The notes beneath the pieces were generated by a model. It was not told the origin of the DNA. It searched no databases and saw only the letters and a program-made list of their open reading frames with translations. From Desulfobacteraceae bacterium (GTDB taxonomy: Bacteria; Desulfobacterota; Desulfobacteria; Desulfobacterales; Desulfosarcinaceae), in the NCBI GenBank assembly GCA_024230435.1, contig JAAERL010001141.1, forward strand, positions 1 through 64,000: a stretch of DNA of 64,000 nt, written 5' to 3'. Shown here in pieces: positions 41,166-50,434 of the stretch. A program made the translations under genes and the position numbers. Position 1 is the first letter of the stretch. Each line of letters begins with the position of its first letter.

Positions 41166-41381
41166 CTTATTTTTAACTTAGAGTTTGATTTTTGTGCAAG
41201 ACGGCAACAAAATTAAATCTATAGTCAGGCAGATGAATCAATCAGGCTAAATTTGAGTTTAATGAAATTCAACCAAGTTGAATGAGGCTGTAAAATCAAG
41301 GTAATATGGCATCCATGCTTGACCGGGCGTCCCGAATTCACTATATGAAAACCAAATTTAATATAAGGAGCGATACGATAC

Positions 41382-42464
41382 ATGGGAAAAACATACGCGA
41401 TTGCAGTAATACCCGGAGACGGTACCGGCCCCGAAGTTGTGCGTCAAGGGTGCAAGGTGCTCAATGCCGCAGCAGCCAAATTCGGGTTCAATCTTGAAAT
41501 GACAGACTTTGATTTCGGCGGTGAGCGTTACCTGCGCACAGGGGAAATCTTGCCGGAAACCGCTGTTGACGACCTTCAACAATTCCAGGCCATTTATTTA
41601 GGCGCCATTGGTCATCCGGGCGTCAAACCCGGCCTTCTTGAAAAGGGAATACTGCTTAAGTTACGTTTCGAGTTGGATCAATACATTAACCTGCGGCCGG
41701 TACGCCTGTATCCGGGCGTGGAAACACCGTTGAAAAACTTAGGCCCCGAGCATATCGACTACGTGGTCGTACGTGAAAATTCAGGAGGTATCTACACCGG
41801 TACCGGCGGTATTTCCATGAAGGGCACCTCTAACGAAGTGGCGGTGCAGAGCATGGTTTATAACCGCTTCCAGGTCGAGCGCTGTCTTCGTTACGCTTTT
41901 GAGTACACCCGCAAGTTCGGAAAAAAAGCAAGGGGCAAGGGCAACGCCAATACGTTGGGGCTTGTGGGCAAGACCAACGTACTGACATATGTGTTTGATC
42001 TTTGGGAGCGCACTTTTCATGAAATCGGGGAAAAGGATTATCCCGATGTCCAGCGCGAATACTACCACGTTGACGCCACTTGCATGTGGATGGTAAAAAG
42101 CCCGGAATGGTTCGATGTGCTGGTTACCTCGAATATGTTCGGCGACATCATTACCGACTTGGGAGCCGAAACCCAAGGCGGCATGGGAATTGCCGCCGGG
42201 GCAAACATTAACCCTGAAGGCGTAAGCATGTTCGAACCCATCGGCGGATCGGCGCCGAAATATACGGGCAAAAATATTATCAACCCTCTAGCGGCCATAT
42301 GCGCTGGTGCAATGATGTTGGAAACCCTGGGCGAATTAGATGCCGCCGGGGCAGTGGAAAAGGCAGTTAAAGAAGTAACCGCCACCAAAATCAAGAGCTT
42401 ATCCGCTGGCAAAATGGGCTATAGCACCAGTGAGGTTGGAGATCTTGTGGCCCAAAGACTATAG
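41382..42464 (+). CDS. 3-isopropylmalate dehydrogenase-type (LeuB-like) decarboxylating dehydrogenase
   Basis: 360 residues of the isocitrate/isopropylmalate dehydrogenase family. Motifs: VIPGDGTGPEV at the N-terminus, LRFELDQYINLRPVRLYPGV, VVRENSGGIYTG (substrate loop), the Lys/Asp active-site residues in LVGKTNVLTYVFDLW and VDATCMWMV, and GDIITDLGAETQGGMGIAAGANI. LeuB forms 2-oxoisocaproate from 3-isopropylmalate with NAD+, but the family includes tartrate/malate dehydrogenases and leuA, leuC, leuD are not near, so the substrate is not certain. AAGGAGCGATACGATAC precedes the ATG. Confidence 0.82.
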   Translation: MGKTYAIAVIPGDGTGPEVVRQGCKVLNAAAAKFGFNLEMTDFDFGGERYLRTGEILPETAVDDLQQFQAIYLGAIGHPGVKPGLLEKGILLKLRFELDQYINLRPVRLYPGVETPLKNLGPEHIDYVVVRENSGGIYTGTGGISMKGTSNEVAVQSMVYNRFQVERCLRYAFEYTRKFGKKARGKGNANTLGLVGKTNVLTYVFDLWERTFHEIGEKDYPDVQREYYHVDATCMWMVKSPEWFDVLVTSNMFGDIITDLGAETQGGMGIAAGANINPEGVSMFEPIGGSAPKYTGKNIINPLAAICAGAMMLETLGELDAAGAVEKAVKEVTATKIKSLSAGKMGYSTSEVGDLVAQRL

Positions 42465-42576
42465 GAAGTGTTCACCTTACAAAAAGCAAGTTGGACTGAG
42501 ATACAAGTTGGACTGAGATATCAGATGATTTGTAAATTAACGGGTGGGCGCTTGGAAAGGAAGATCAAAAAGCACC

Positions 42577-43074
42577 ATGGATGAAAATGCAAAACATTAT
42601 CAGCGCAACTTTCCAGTGACCTGGGATCAACTTCATCGTGACGCCAAAGCACTGGCTTGGCGGCTTCTGGATCATGGAAATTTTAAAGGAGTCATCGCCA
42701 TTACACGCGGCGGGCTGGTACCGGCGGCCATTGTCGCCCGGGAACTCGATATCCGCTTGATTGATACGGTATGTGTGGGCAGCTATGCCGGACAGCTTCA
42801 GCAGGAAAAGATCGAAATCCTTAAACCATTGGATATGGACGGCGAAGGCTACTTGATGGTCGATGACCTGGTAGACACCGGAAAAACAGCCGAAACAGTA
42901 CGCGAAATGCTCCCAAAGGCTCATTTTGCCACAGTATACGCCAAACCCAAAGGGCGTCCACTTGTCGATACCTACGTTACCGAAGTGAGCCAGGATACCT
43001 GGATTCTTTTCCCATGGGACTCTGAAGTGCAATATGTTCAACCATTAAAAGGCAAAGAAACATTGGAATCTTAA
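42577..43074 (+). CDS. gpt: Xanthine(-guanine) phosphoribosyltransferase
   Basis: 165 residues from the ATG at 42577; a GTG at 42544 would add 11 residues that do not look like the family. Motifs of type I PRTases: [17 protein letters not shown], and the PRPP loop [30 protein letters not shown] near the end is characteristic of Gpt. It salvages xanthine and guanine to XMP and GMP. It lies 4 bases before the acetyltransferase gene, so they share a transcript. Confidence 0.9.
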   Translation: MDENAKHYQRNFPVTWDQLHRDAKALAWRLLDHGNFKGVIAITRGGLVPAAIVARELDIRLIDTVCVGSYAGQLQQEKIEILKPLDMDGEGYLMVDDLVDTGKTAETVREMLPKAHFATVYAKPKGRPLVDTYVTEVSQDTWILFPWDSEVQYVQPLKGKETLES

Positions 43075-43078
43075 AAAA

Positions 43079-43501
43079 ATGATTTACATACGACCTTTTG
43101 AAAAAGAAGACACTCAAGCGGTGATAGCGCTGTGGCAGGACTGCTCTTTGGTGAAGCCTTGGAATGATCCACATAAAGATATCAAGCGCAAAGCGGCTAT
43201 GCAACAGCAATTGTTTCTTGTAGCACTTATCAAGGATCAGTTGGCGGGAACCGTTATGGCCGGATATGAAGGCCATCGCGGCTGGATCAATTACCTTGCG
43301 GTATCGCCCGCCAGACAACGCCAGGGCATTGGCCGGGAACTCATGCAAGAGGCTGAAAAACGGCTTCGCAGCTTAGGGTGCCCGAAAATTAACCTTCAAG
43401 TCCGCGCAACCAGCACCGAAGTGATTTCTTTTTACAAAAAAATCGGATTTTCGGAAGATAATGTAGTTGGGCTGGGCAAACGGCTCGAAAAAGATGATTG
43501 A
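43079..43501 (+). CDS. GNAT N-acetyltransferase (YpeA-like)
   Basis: 140 residues. The acetyl-CoA binding motif reads VSPARQRQGIGRELM, with PWNDPHKDIKRK and GYEGHRGWINYLAV as in YpeA of E. coli. The full family name is by eye only. It acetylates an amine on a small molecule or protein; the substrate is unknown. It overlaps nothing but sits directly after gpt. Confidence 0.88.
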   Translation: MIYIRPFEKEDTQAVIALWQDCSLVKPWNDPHKDIKRKAAMQQQLFLVALIKDQLAGTVMAGYEGHRGWINYLAVSPARQRQGIGRELMQEAEKRLRSLGCPKINLQVRATSTEVISFYKKIGFSEDNVVGLGKRLEKDD

Positions 43502-43713
43502 TCGCTTTACTGCAGGCGGCGCAATTACTTCTGGAATACATTCACAGACATCAAAAAAACAGACGGCGTATTACGCTCCGCCAATCCGGGAAAAGGGCTG
43601 GCCGAAATCATCAATAGCGGAGAGTAAAAAACACATTAATGATATGGTAAAAATTAAGAGTCGTCTATTTTTATTTTAGTCTATTTTTCCAGAATGCACC
43701 CGAAAGGACGACA

Positions 43714-45246
43714 ATGGCAGCTTCTGCAAAACAGACGTTCGAATTCCGGGCGCCGCTCTTGAACAAAACGATAACCATGGAAAAATGGCAATCTTGCTTT
43801 CTCGCCTTTTTCATTTTCATGGGGTTGACCGCCCGTTTGCGCAATTATCTGGCCGATATTAGCCTTTGGTCCGATGAAGCCAAGCTGGCCAATAATTTAG
43901 TAGCGCTGAACTTTGGGCGGCTTTTAGGACCATTAAGTGAAAAACAGGTAGCGCCCATCGGGTTCTGCCTTGTGGAAAAATTGCTTTTGGCTGGCTGGGC
44001 AAACCATGAGATGTCCCTAAGGGCGGTTCCATTTATTGCAGGGTCTGCGGCCATCATTCTGGCCTTCATATTTGTCTATCGCGTTCTTGGCCCCGTGCCG
44101 GCCATCCTGTGCGCGGCACAACTGGCAGTGATCAAGGAAGCGATTTTTTTTGCCAACGATCTAAAACCGTATGCCTCGGATCTGGCTATTGCTTTAGCAC
44201 TGGCTAACCTGGCTTGGTCCAAAACATTGCCCCTGCTATCGCGCAAACGCTACTGGACGCTTTTGATCGCCGGCATTATTGCAGTGTGGTTTTCTTTTCC
44301 TGCACTTTTTGTGCTGGGGGCTATTGGCATTACCTATTTGATCAAACTGATCATACAACGGCGCTGGAAAGTCACCGTTCCATTGGTGGCGATGGGTGGG
44401 GCCTGGCTTTTTAGCTTTGCAGTTCAATACTGCCTGCTCACATCCGATGGCGGAAATGATGGCATTATGAGCGCCTGGACAAACCGTTTTATAATTTTGT
44501 TACCGGCAAGCCTGAATGATCTCGCACACAACTGGTATTTTATTTACGATGCTTTCAGAGATCCTTTATGGACAAGTCATCCCATTATCTCACTGCCGTT
44601 GTATTTTTCCGGTTGCTATTTGTTATGGAGAAAAAACGCTTATTTTCTTTTTTTCATTTTACTTCCACTGGTATTAAATTTGTTCTCCTCCGGCCTGCAT
44701 GCCTATCCTTTCCAGGGCCGGCTCTTGCAGTATGGCACTGTGTTTTTATTCATTCCAATAGCGTACAGCCTGAGTCGTCTGCTTGTTTGTCAATCCAGAT
44801 ATAATTGGGTCAAATGGGCAGCGGTTTTGATGATTGCGGCCAATCTGGCCGAACCCTCGGTTAATGTTGTCAGGCGTATTGTCACGCCACGCCGGTATGA
44901 AGAAATGAAACCCGTGGTTACATATATCAAAGCAAAAAAAAATGCCGAAGATGGCTTTTTTGTTCATGCCAATGCCATATACACATTTACCTATTACAGC
45001 GAACGCTTTGAAATGGAGCATCGCCGATTGACCCTAAGTCATCGGGCCGCCGAGAGCAAACCTCACTTTTTCGATAACGAAATCAGAACACTTTTCGGCC
45101 GCGTGTGGCTGGTTTTCGGAAACGCTAAGCAATTCAAGGGAAAAGACTTCGAGTTAACCTATCTGAAAATCGCCGATAAGTATGGCAAACAGATAGATCG
45201 CTATATTGATCAAGGCGCAGCGGCCTACCTGTATGTGTTCCCGTAA
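43714..45246 (+). CDS. Membrane GT-C type glycosyltransferase (family 39-like)
   Basis: 510 residues with about ten membrane helices. The first extracytoplasmic loop has LWSDEAKLANNLV, where the Asp-Glu pair fits the catalytic DE of GT-C enzymes. Glycosyltransferases of this class move a sugar from a polyprenyl phosphate onto lipid A, polysaccharide or protein at the periplasmic face. AAAGGACG lies before the ATG. The neighbours give no clue to the acceptor. Confidence 0.8.
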   Translation: MAASAKQTFEFRAPLLNKTITMEKWQSCFLAFFIFMGLTARLRNYLADISLWSDEAKLANNLVALNFGRLLGPLSEKQVAPIGFCLVEKLLLAGWANHEMSLRAVPFIAGSAAIILAFIFVYRVLGPVPAILCAAQLAVIKEAIFFANDLKPYASDLAIALALANLAWSKTLPLLSRKRYWTLLIAGIIAVWFSFPALFVLGAIGITYLIKLIIQRRWKVTVPLVAMGGAWLFSFAVQYCLLTSDGGNDGIMSAWTNRFIILLPASLNDLAHNWYFIYDAFRDPLWTSHPIISLPLYFSGCYLLWRKNAYFLFFILLPLVLNLFSSGLHAYPFQGRLLQYGTVFLFIPIAYSLSRLLVCQSRYNWVKWAAVLMIAANLAEPSVNVVRRIVTPRRYEEMKPVVTYIKAKKNAEDGFFVHANAIYTFTYYSERFEMEHRRLTLSHRAAESKPHFFDNEIRTLFGRVWLVFGNAKQFKGKDFELTYLKIADKYGKQIDRYIDQGAAAYLYVFP

Positions 45247-46199
45247 GGTTGCTCATTGGGATACGATGTGCGGTAATGTGCGCAGTTTTCGCCACTAAAC
45301 GAAGGGAAAACCAAAGCTCCCGTATCCTGTTATTGCTTGCCAGATTGCTCTGCCGGCAGAGCTGGCCCAGTTTGACCGCAATTTTACTTTCAAAATAAAA
45401 CCTTGCCTCTTCGTATTTGACGGACCGCCATAACCGTTGGGTAAAATGTTATCCAAAGCCCTTCGTCCCTGACATGGTTCAATTATTGCAGTGGTTTCTA
45501 TTTTAAATCTGGAAAGGATGCTTGCAATATTTGCTATAATAGACGAGCCGAATAATCAAGATCCTTTTAATGTTTTTATTTTATTAAAATAATATAATTT
45601 ACAAATTGCAATGAGGTGAATTTCAGTAATGCAAGATGTATGAAAAATCTAATACCATGTGATACTTTTGTATAACTTCTATTTATATAGCGACGGTTAA
45701 TAACTTCTAAAATCCAAGATTGATTAAATTTTCAGGATTAAAAGCGTTGAAAAAATCTCTTTTATTCAAGCCGATAAGACTTAACATAGCGCCGTGACTG
45801 CCGAACCAGCGAGGTGAAGCGCAATGAGAAAACAAACTGTGTTGCCATTAAAGCTTGAAGAAACAAAAGATTTGATTACGCCGCATACCGGACTGGCTTT
45901 ATTGCGTGAATTTACTGCCGGTTTGGGCACAAGGGAAAGCCGTTGGCGATTTGCTGCAACTTAAAAAGCAAATTGCCAAATTTTAAATAGAAAATCAAAT
46001 TGATAGGCTTGTGCAAATGGAGGAAATTTCCATGATTGTCATTATTTAGGGCTTAAAATGAGCCATATCATATACTTGGATTCAGTTTTTCATTGTTTGT
46101 TAAGACACAACATTGCCCCAATGCATTGCCTTGGCTGAATCAATTGCGATTTTTTAAGGCAACTCTGCTCACTTGCAACTGGTTAAAATGGAAATAGAT
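45247..46199. other. 950-base region with a transposase remnant and otherwise no gene
   Basis: AT-rich sequence. The only recognisable item is the transposase-like fragment at 45824-45964 (listed separately). The rest, 45247-45820 and 45965-46199, has no frame with protein-like composition and a ribosome binding site. Confidence 0.5.
45824..45964 (+). pseudogene. Remnant of an IS1380-like transposase gene
   Basis: A 46-codon frame whose first 35 residues (LPLKLEETKDLITPHTGLALLREF and so on) resemble the N-terminus of IS1380-type DDE transposases, such as ITPHAGLALL. It then breaks off. In another frame, KAVGDLLQLKKQIAKF continues to a stop at about 45986, consistent with an internal deletion joining N- and C-terminal pieces. 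No terminal repeats were identified. Inferred by motif only. Confidence 0.5.
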
Positions 46200-47654
46200 A
46201 TGAGACTGAATTTAAAAGCACGCTCTGGAAATTGTTTGGCTTTACTTACTTGTATGGTTTTTTTTACTTTAACTTCAGTCGGATCCGCTAATTTGAAAGA
46301 TCAGTATACATCCTCTAAAGAATCTGAAAAACAACAGCAAACTAACGGTCAACTACCCCTGTTTAATGAAATAGAGCCGGATGCGCAAAAAGCCGTCAAT
46401 GAACAATATGCGACCGGAATCATATACTACTATGATGGGAATTATCAATCTGCTCTGCAGATTTTTCTAAATATACAACAGATTGTCAGGGATATCGAGC
46501 CTTTTTACTGGGCAGCCTTGTGCAAATACAGGCTGGGAGATACAAAAGGACCAAAAAATGATTTTAAAAAAATTCTTGCCACCTATTCCGATGATTACCT
46601 GGCGCAAAAGGGGCCGTCAGAAATTAGTGCAAAAAATGAAATCATAGTTTCTGAAAACCTTGATAAGCTTAAGCTCATGGATGAGCTGATTGAAGAAAGA
46701 CTGCATATTCTGCGCAATAATTCAAAAGATCGACAATTTGAAGAAAAGAAAATGCGCTTCCATCATTACCTTTTATTGAATCATGAAATTCGTTTGGATA
46801 ACAACATTAACGCCGGACAGGATAAGTCAGAGATACTCTCGCCTAAAGGAGCCAGGTACAGTTTTGATGAAAAGGAACAGGCCCTCAGTGATTGGGGGAC
46901 AACGACCTATCTATACTACTGGTTACGATATACTCCGCAAGAGTATAAATCTTATCTTTGGGATACTTTTGCCACAATCTATCACTCCCATTACTTTACT
47001 TATAATGAGTATGACAGTTTTACATTGCGCTTAAAAACAGGTCCAAGATGGAAAAGAAAGAACAGTTTGTTTGGCTTTCCGGCAGGATATCTTGTACACC
47101 TATCCGATTACAATTCAGATTACGGGGAATTATTCATAAATCCATACTATAAGTTTATATTCAACAGTGAAGCAGCTATTGAAAGTTCAATTTATTTCGG
47201 TAACCGTTCCTATGCGCAAGAAATGGATCAAGGTCGTGACAGGTTGATAAGCCACGTTGAATTAAAACCGATATTTCAATTCAATGACAAAAAGACCCGT
47301 CTTTCCGCAGCACTAAGATTTTTGAATGCAAGCGCCGACGATTTCGGCTATAGTTATCAGGGAACAAGTATCATCCTTACCGCCAGTCAAAAAATAACCG
47401 AAAAGACAAAATTTTCCCTTCGCTACAGATATAGGATAAAAGAATATGAAAGCGCCTTTACCGGCTGGGATGAAAAACGCAAGGATACGACAGATAGTCT
47501 GCATTTATTGGTGGAATATAAATTTAACACTAAGCTTGCTTTGCGTGCGGTAACAGGATGGACTAAAAACCATTCAAATATACAAATCTTTGAATATGAC
47601 AGGCTTACCGTAGGTATAGGCCTTGCTTTTGAACATCAATGGTGGGGCAGGTAG
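46200..47654 (+). CDS. TPR/beta-barrel outer-membrane protein with signal peptide
   Basis: 484 residues from the ATG at 46200; in-frame ATGs at 46173 and 46188 are alternatives that would lengthen the signal sequence. A signal peptide ends near SVGSA. The first 150 residues have TPR-like helices (ATGIIYYYDGNYQSALQIFLNIQQI, WAALCKYRLGDTKGPKNDFKKIL). The C-terminal half (about 200-484) alternates hydrophobic and aromatic residues as in an outer membrane beta-barrel. The arrangement resembles TPR-porin proteins such as Slam, which handle surface lipoproteins, but this is only a resemblance. It is followed by the FecR and TPR genes. Confidence 0.65.
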   Translation: MRLNLKARSGNCLALLTCMVFFTLTSVGSANLKDQYTSSKESEKQQQTNGQLPLFNEIEPDAQKAVNEQYATGIIYYYDGNYQSALQIFLNIQQIVRDIEPFYWAALCKYRLGDTKGPKNDFKKILATYSDDYLAQKGPSEISAKNEIIVSENLDKLKLMDELIEERLHILRNNSKDRQFEEKKMRFHHYLLLNHEIRLDNNINAGQDKSEILSPKGARYSFDEKEQALSDWGTTTYLYYWLRYTPQEYKSYLWDTFATIYHSHYFTYNEYDSFTLRLKTGPRWKRKNSLFGFPAGYLVHLSDYNSDYGELFINPYYKFIFNSEAAIESSIYFGNRSYAQEMDQGRDRLISHVELKPIFQFNDKKTRLSAALRFLNASADDFGYSYQGTSIILTASQKITEKTKFSLRYRYRIKEYESAFTGWDEKRKDTTDSLHLLVEYKFNTKLALRAVTGWTKNHSNIQIFEYDRLTVGIGLAFEHQWWGR

Positions 47655-47758
47655 TCAGGCCGCGATACCGTTGGATTTTTAAAATAATATCGCCGGAGCT
47701 GTTCCGAACGCGGTGATAAATCAAGCCAGGATGATTTGCTTGCCAAAGGATTAGTACT

Positions 47759-49222
47759 ATGAGATTCAAACCGAACTTTAATTTGCGTTACTTAGCCGTT
47801 TTGGTCATGCTTTTCTTTTCTTACACAGCTCATGCACAACCTTCAGCGCTGGAGAATGGAAAATGTGTTCCTGAAAGCCTTTCGAGCTACATTCATAAAG
47901 CTAACATAGAAGATGATTATTTTCCTTCAAAGCCCAAAGTCGTTGGTGTTATCGAGCAAGTCGCCGGCGATGCTATCATCATACGCAATCATCCAATAAG
48001 CGGATTCAGAATCCGAAAAGGCGATCGTGTCCATGAAAGTGATACACTGATTACATTGGCGGATGCTTCCTTGAGATTAGAGTTTAACAATAGGGATATT
48101 GCCATTTTAGGTTCATGCTCCAATCTTCGAGTCGACGCCTTTTATACTTCAAGAGGTGGAAATAAGAAACACTCGATTTTAAAAAGTTCTGCAGGCAATC
48201 TAATTTTCTACGTGTTGAGATTGTTCGGTTCCCGTGAAATTATGTTCGAGGTCCACACCCCTTCTGAAGCCGTATCGGTTCGGGGAACTAAATTCGGCCT
48301 AAGTATAGAAGGTTTTAAAGGAAATCATGCAGAATGGCTTTTTGCAACGGGTAAAGCTTTTTCCGGCCAGAAAGAATCTACAACGAAATGTTTATGTGAA
48401 AGCGGCGCCGTTGAGATTAATGGTTTGATTGTTCACAAGGGAGAAATATATAAAAATAGAACACATGGAGTGGTTGCTTTCACCAAAGATGATTTGCGGG
48501 AATTTCAGGTAGCTTTTCAAGCCGGTCTTATATCGCCGATTATAATTGAATCGGCACAGGCAGAAAACAATATCCAACATAATATCATTGAAGACACAAG
48601 CAATTTTGATGAGAAAGTCTTTGGTAATGAGATCGACCAGAAAAATGCCGAACAGCTTCCAACAAAGACACCGCTCGAACCCGAACCCGAGCCTGAACCC
48701 GAACCTGAGCCTGAACCCGAACCTGAACCCGAACCCGAACCTGAACCCGAACCCGAACCTGAACCTGAGCCTGAACCTGAACCTGAGCCCGAACCTGAGC
48801 CTGAACCTGAACCTGAACCTGAGCCTGAACCCGAGCCTGAACCTGAACCTGAACCTGAGCCTGAACCCGAACCTGAACCTGAGCCTGAACCTGAACCCGA
48901 ACCTGAACCTGAACCTGAGCCTGAACCCGAGCCTGAACCTGAACCTGAACCCGAGCCTGAACCCGAGCCTGAACCTGAACCTGAGCCTGAACCGGAGCCT
49001 GAACCCGAGCCTGAGCCTGAACCTGAACCTGAGCCTGAACCCGAGCCTGAACCCGAGCCTGAACCCGAGCCTGAACCCGAGCCTGAGCCTGAACCTGAAC
49101 CTGAACCTGAGCCTGAGCCTGAACCCGAGCCTGAACCCGAGCCTGAGACCGAACTCGAACCAGAGCCTGAGACCGAACTCGAGCCTGAACTCGAACTCGA
49201 GCCTGAACTCGGACTCGAATGA
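47759..49222 (+). CDS. FecR domain protein with 78 Glu-Pro dipeptide repeats
   Basis: 487 residues. A signal peptide ([26 protein letters not shown] by position 26) leads to a FecR domain: [58 protein letters not shown]. FecR domains are periplasmic signal-transfer modules; in other bacteria they regulate sigma factors or bind envelope polymers. From about residue 307 the chain is EP repeated 78 times, then [12 protein letters not shown]... ends. Poly-EP forms a stiff polyproline-like rod, perhaps reaching from the inner to the outer membrane. No membrane anchor is seen, so the protein is likely soluble in the periplasm or exported. Confidence 0.85.
   Translation: MRFKPNFNLRYLAVLVMLFFSYTAHAQPSALENGKCVPESLSSYIHKANIEDDYFPSKPKVVGVIEQVAGDAIIIRNHPISGFRIRKGDRVHESDTLITLADASLRLEFNNRDIAILGSCSNLRVDAFYTSRGGNKKHSILKSSAGNLIFYVLRLFGSREIMFEVHTPSEAVSVRGTKFGLSIEGFKGNHAEWLFATGKAFSGQKESTTKCLCESGAVEINGLIVHKGEIYKNRTHGVVAFTKDDLREFQVAFQAGLISPIIIESAQAENNIQHNIIEDTSNFDEKVFGNEIDQKNAEQLPTKTPLEPEPEPEPEPEPEPEPEPEPEPEPEPEPEPEPEPEPEPEPEPEPEPEPEPEPEPEPEPEPEPEPEPEPEPEPEPEPEPEPEPEPEPEPEPEPEPEPEPEPEPEPEPEPEPEPEPEPEPEPEPEPEPEPEPEPEPEPEPEPEPEPEPEPEPEPEPEPETELEPEPETELEPELELEPELGLE
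48677..49144 (+). repeat. In-frame hexanucleotide repeat encoding 78 Glu-Pro units
   Basis: 468 bases made of GA(A/G)CC(C/T/G) hexamers, uninterrupted in the protein. Third positions vary (GAACCC, GAACCT, GAGCCT, GAGCCC, one CCG), so the array has diverged in codon choice but not in sequence of amino acids. Both selection for EP and past expansion by slippage are likely. Confidence 0.9.
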
Positions 49223-49473
49223 TCATAAGAGTTCAGGAAATAAATAGAGATACTTCTATCTTGTGGTTTTATTTTGCAAGCAAAAATTCGCTTCAAATTG
49301 ATCTTATTTTGAAGAGGATGAGCAAGAATGGATGTTTAACTATGAGGTAGTAAATATAGCCTCTACGAGCTCTTAGAGAAAAGAGCACTAAAAAAGGGTT
49401 GTCAACACTTCTTATTTTGTGGGATATATAAAAGTATATATGTACATCGTGATATCGTTTAAAGGAGCTTGTC

Positions 49474-49935
49474 ATGCGTAAGCAACGTAGGTTTTGCACG
49501 CTTTTATTGCTGGTTACATTGATTGTTTTTACATCCCAAACCGTACCAGCATCCCAAGGAACTGAATATTTTAATCCTGCCGTGGGCGGCGATAGTGATC
49601 CGGTTTATTGGCTGGATAAAGGAGCTTTGGTAGCTACCTATGGTAATTATCCGGCTGCCATTAAATTCTACCGCAAAGCATTGACATTGGACCCTAATAT
49701 GTCAGAGGCGTTTTATAATCTTGGGCTGGCTTACATGGAATTGAGAAAACCAAATCCGGCCCTGCATAATATCAATCAGGCTATATCCATAGATCCTGAT
49801 AAACACCAATATCACTATGCACTCGCCAGGGTTTATTTGTTGGAGGGACAAGAGAATGAAGCCCTGGAGAAATTTAAAGCCGCCGCCTCTATGGGTAATC
49901 TTGATGCAGCGGCTTATCTTGAGAATACGCGGTAA
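49474..49935 (+). CDS. Periplasmic TPR protein
   Basis: 153 residues. A signal peptide (MRKQRRFCTLLLLVTLIVFTSQTVPASQ) precedes three TPR units: GALVATYGNYPAAIKFYRKALTLDP, AFYNLGLAYMELRKPNPALHNINQAISIDP and HYALARVYLLEGQENEALEKFKAAASMG. TPRs bind other proteins. A ribosome binding site (AAAGGAGCTTGTC) precedes the ATG. It follows the FecR gene in the same direction and could assemble with FecR and the TPR-barrel protein in the periplasm; this is inference. Confidence 0.85.
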   Translation: MRKQRRFCTLLLLVTLIVFTSQTVPASQGTEYFNPAVGGDSDPVYWLDKGALVATYGNYPAAIKFYRKALTLDPNMSEAFYNLGLAYMELRKPNPALHNINQAISIDPDKHQYHYALARVYLLEGQENEALEKFKAAASMGNLDAAAYLENTR

Positions 49936-50434
49936 TTGCGCACATGCTTATCGCGTAAAAGGCTTATTTAACCGGTATTTTAGCCGATTATATGTTCCGG
50001 ATCTTCTAAGATCCTAAATCGGCGCCCATCAAAAAAAGCAAATTGCGATTTTGATCAAAACGCATCTGATCAAGATCCCTGAGCGATCCGGTAAAGCGCC
50101 AGCTATCTTTTTGGTTGTGGTTTTTTTGACACATTGGTATGTAAAATTTTTCCCAATTTTTCTTTCTATTTCTATACTATTCACCATATTTTTTTCCCGC
50201 ATTTCAGACCGATCATTATGAGAGTTCTTTTATCTTTGGTCAGATTGTATTTAATCTCAAAACGGTAGACTGGCCTTGCTTTTACTTTCTGCGTTGCATG
50301 CCGATATAATTTAATTATATCTATTTGATAATGTACGTATTCAACTGTAAAAAGTTGTCACGTTCTATAATTGGTACGACTGTTGCTTATTGATACAGCA
50401 TAGTTTTCGATATGGAACTGAATTGGAGCTCAGA
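49936..50434. other. Intergenic region with one nested stem-loop
   Basis: The 499-base gap contains GCCGATT...AATCGGC (49983-50023) enclosing GGATCTT...AAGATCC, a nested inverted repeat without a T-tract. It may end the TPR transcript. Nothing else is recognised in the gap. Confidence 0.4.

Noticed and set aside
43494..43679. Possible short gene after the acetyltransferase
   Set aside because: The frame starts in the previous stop region with no ribosome binding site and a non-protein-like composition.
48677..49144. CRISPR-like array
   Set aside because: The unit is six bases, in frame with a coding region and without spacers or repeats of 25-40 bases; no cas genes are near.
48517..49296. 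Long minus-strand open frame of Gly-Ser repeats, and plus-strand frame of Asn-Leu repeats
   Set aside because: They are the other readings of the Glu-Pro coding hexamers; the FecR gene frame has a signal peptide, a FecR domain and a ribosome-bound start, so these are shadows.
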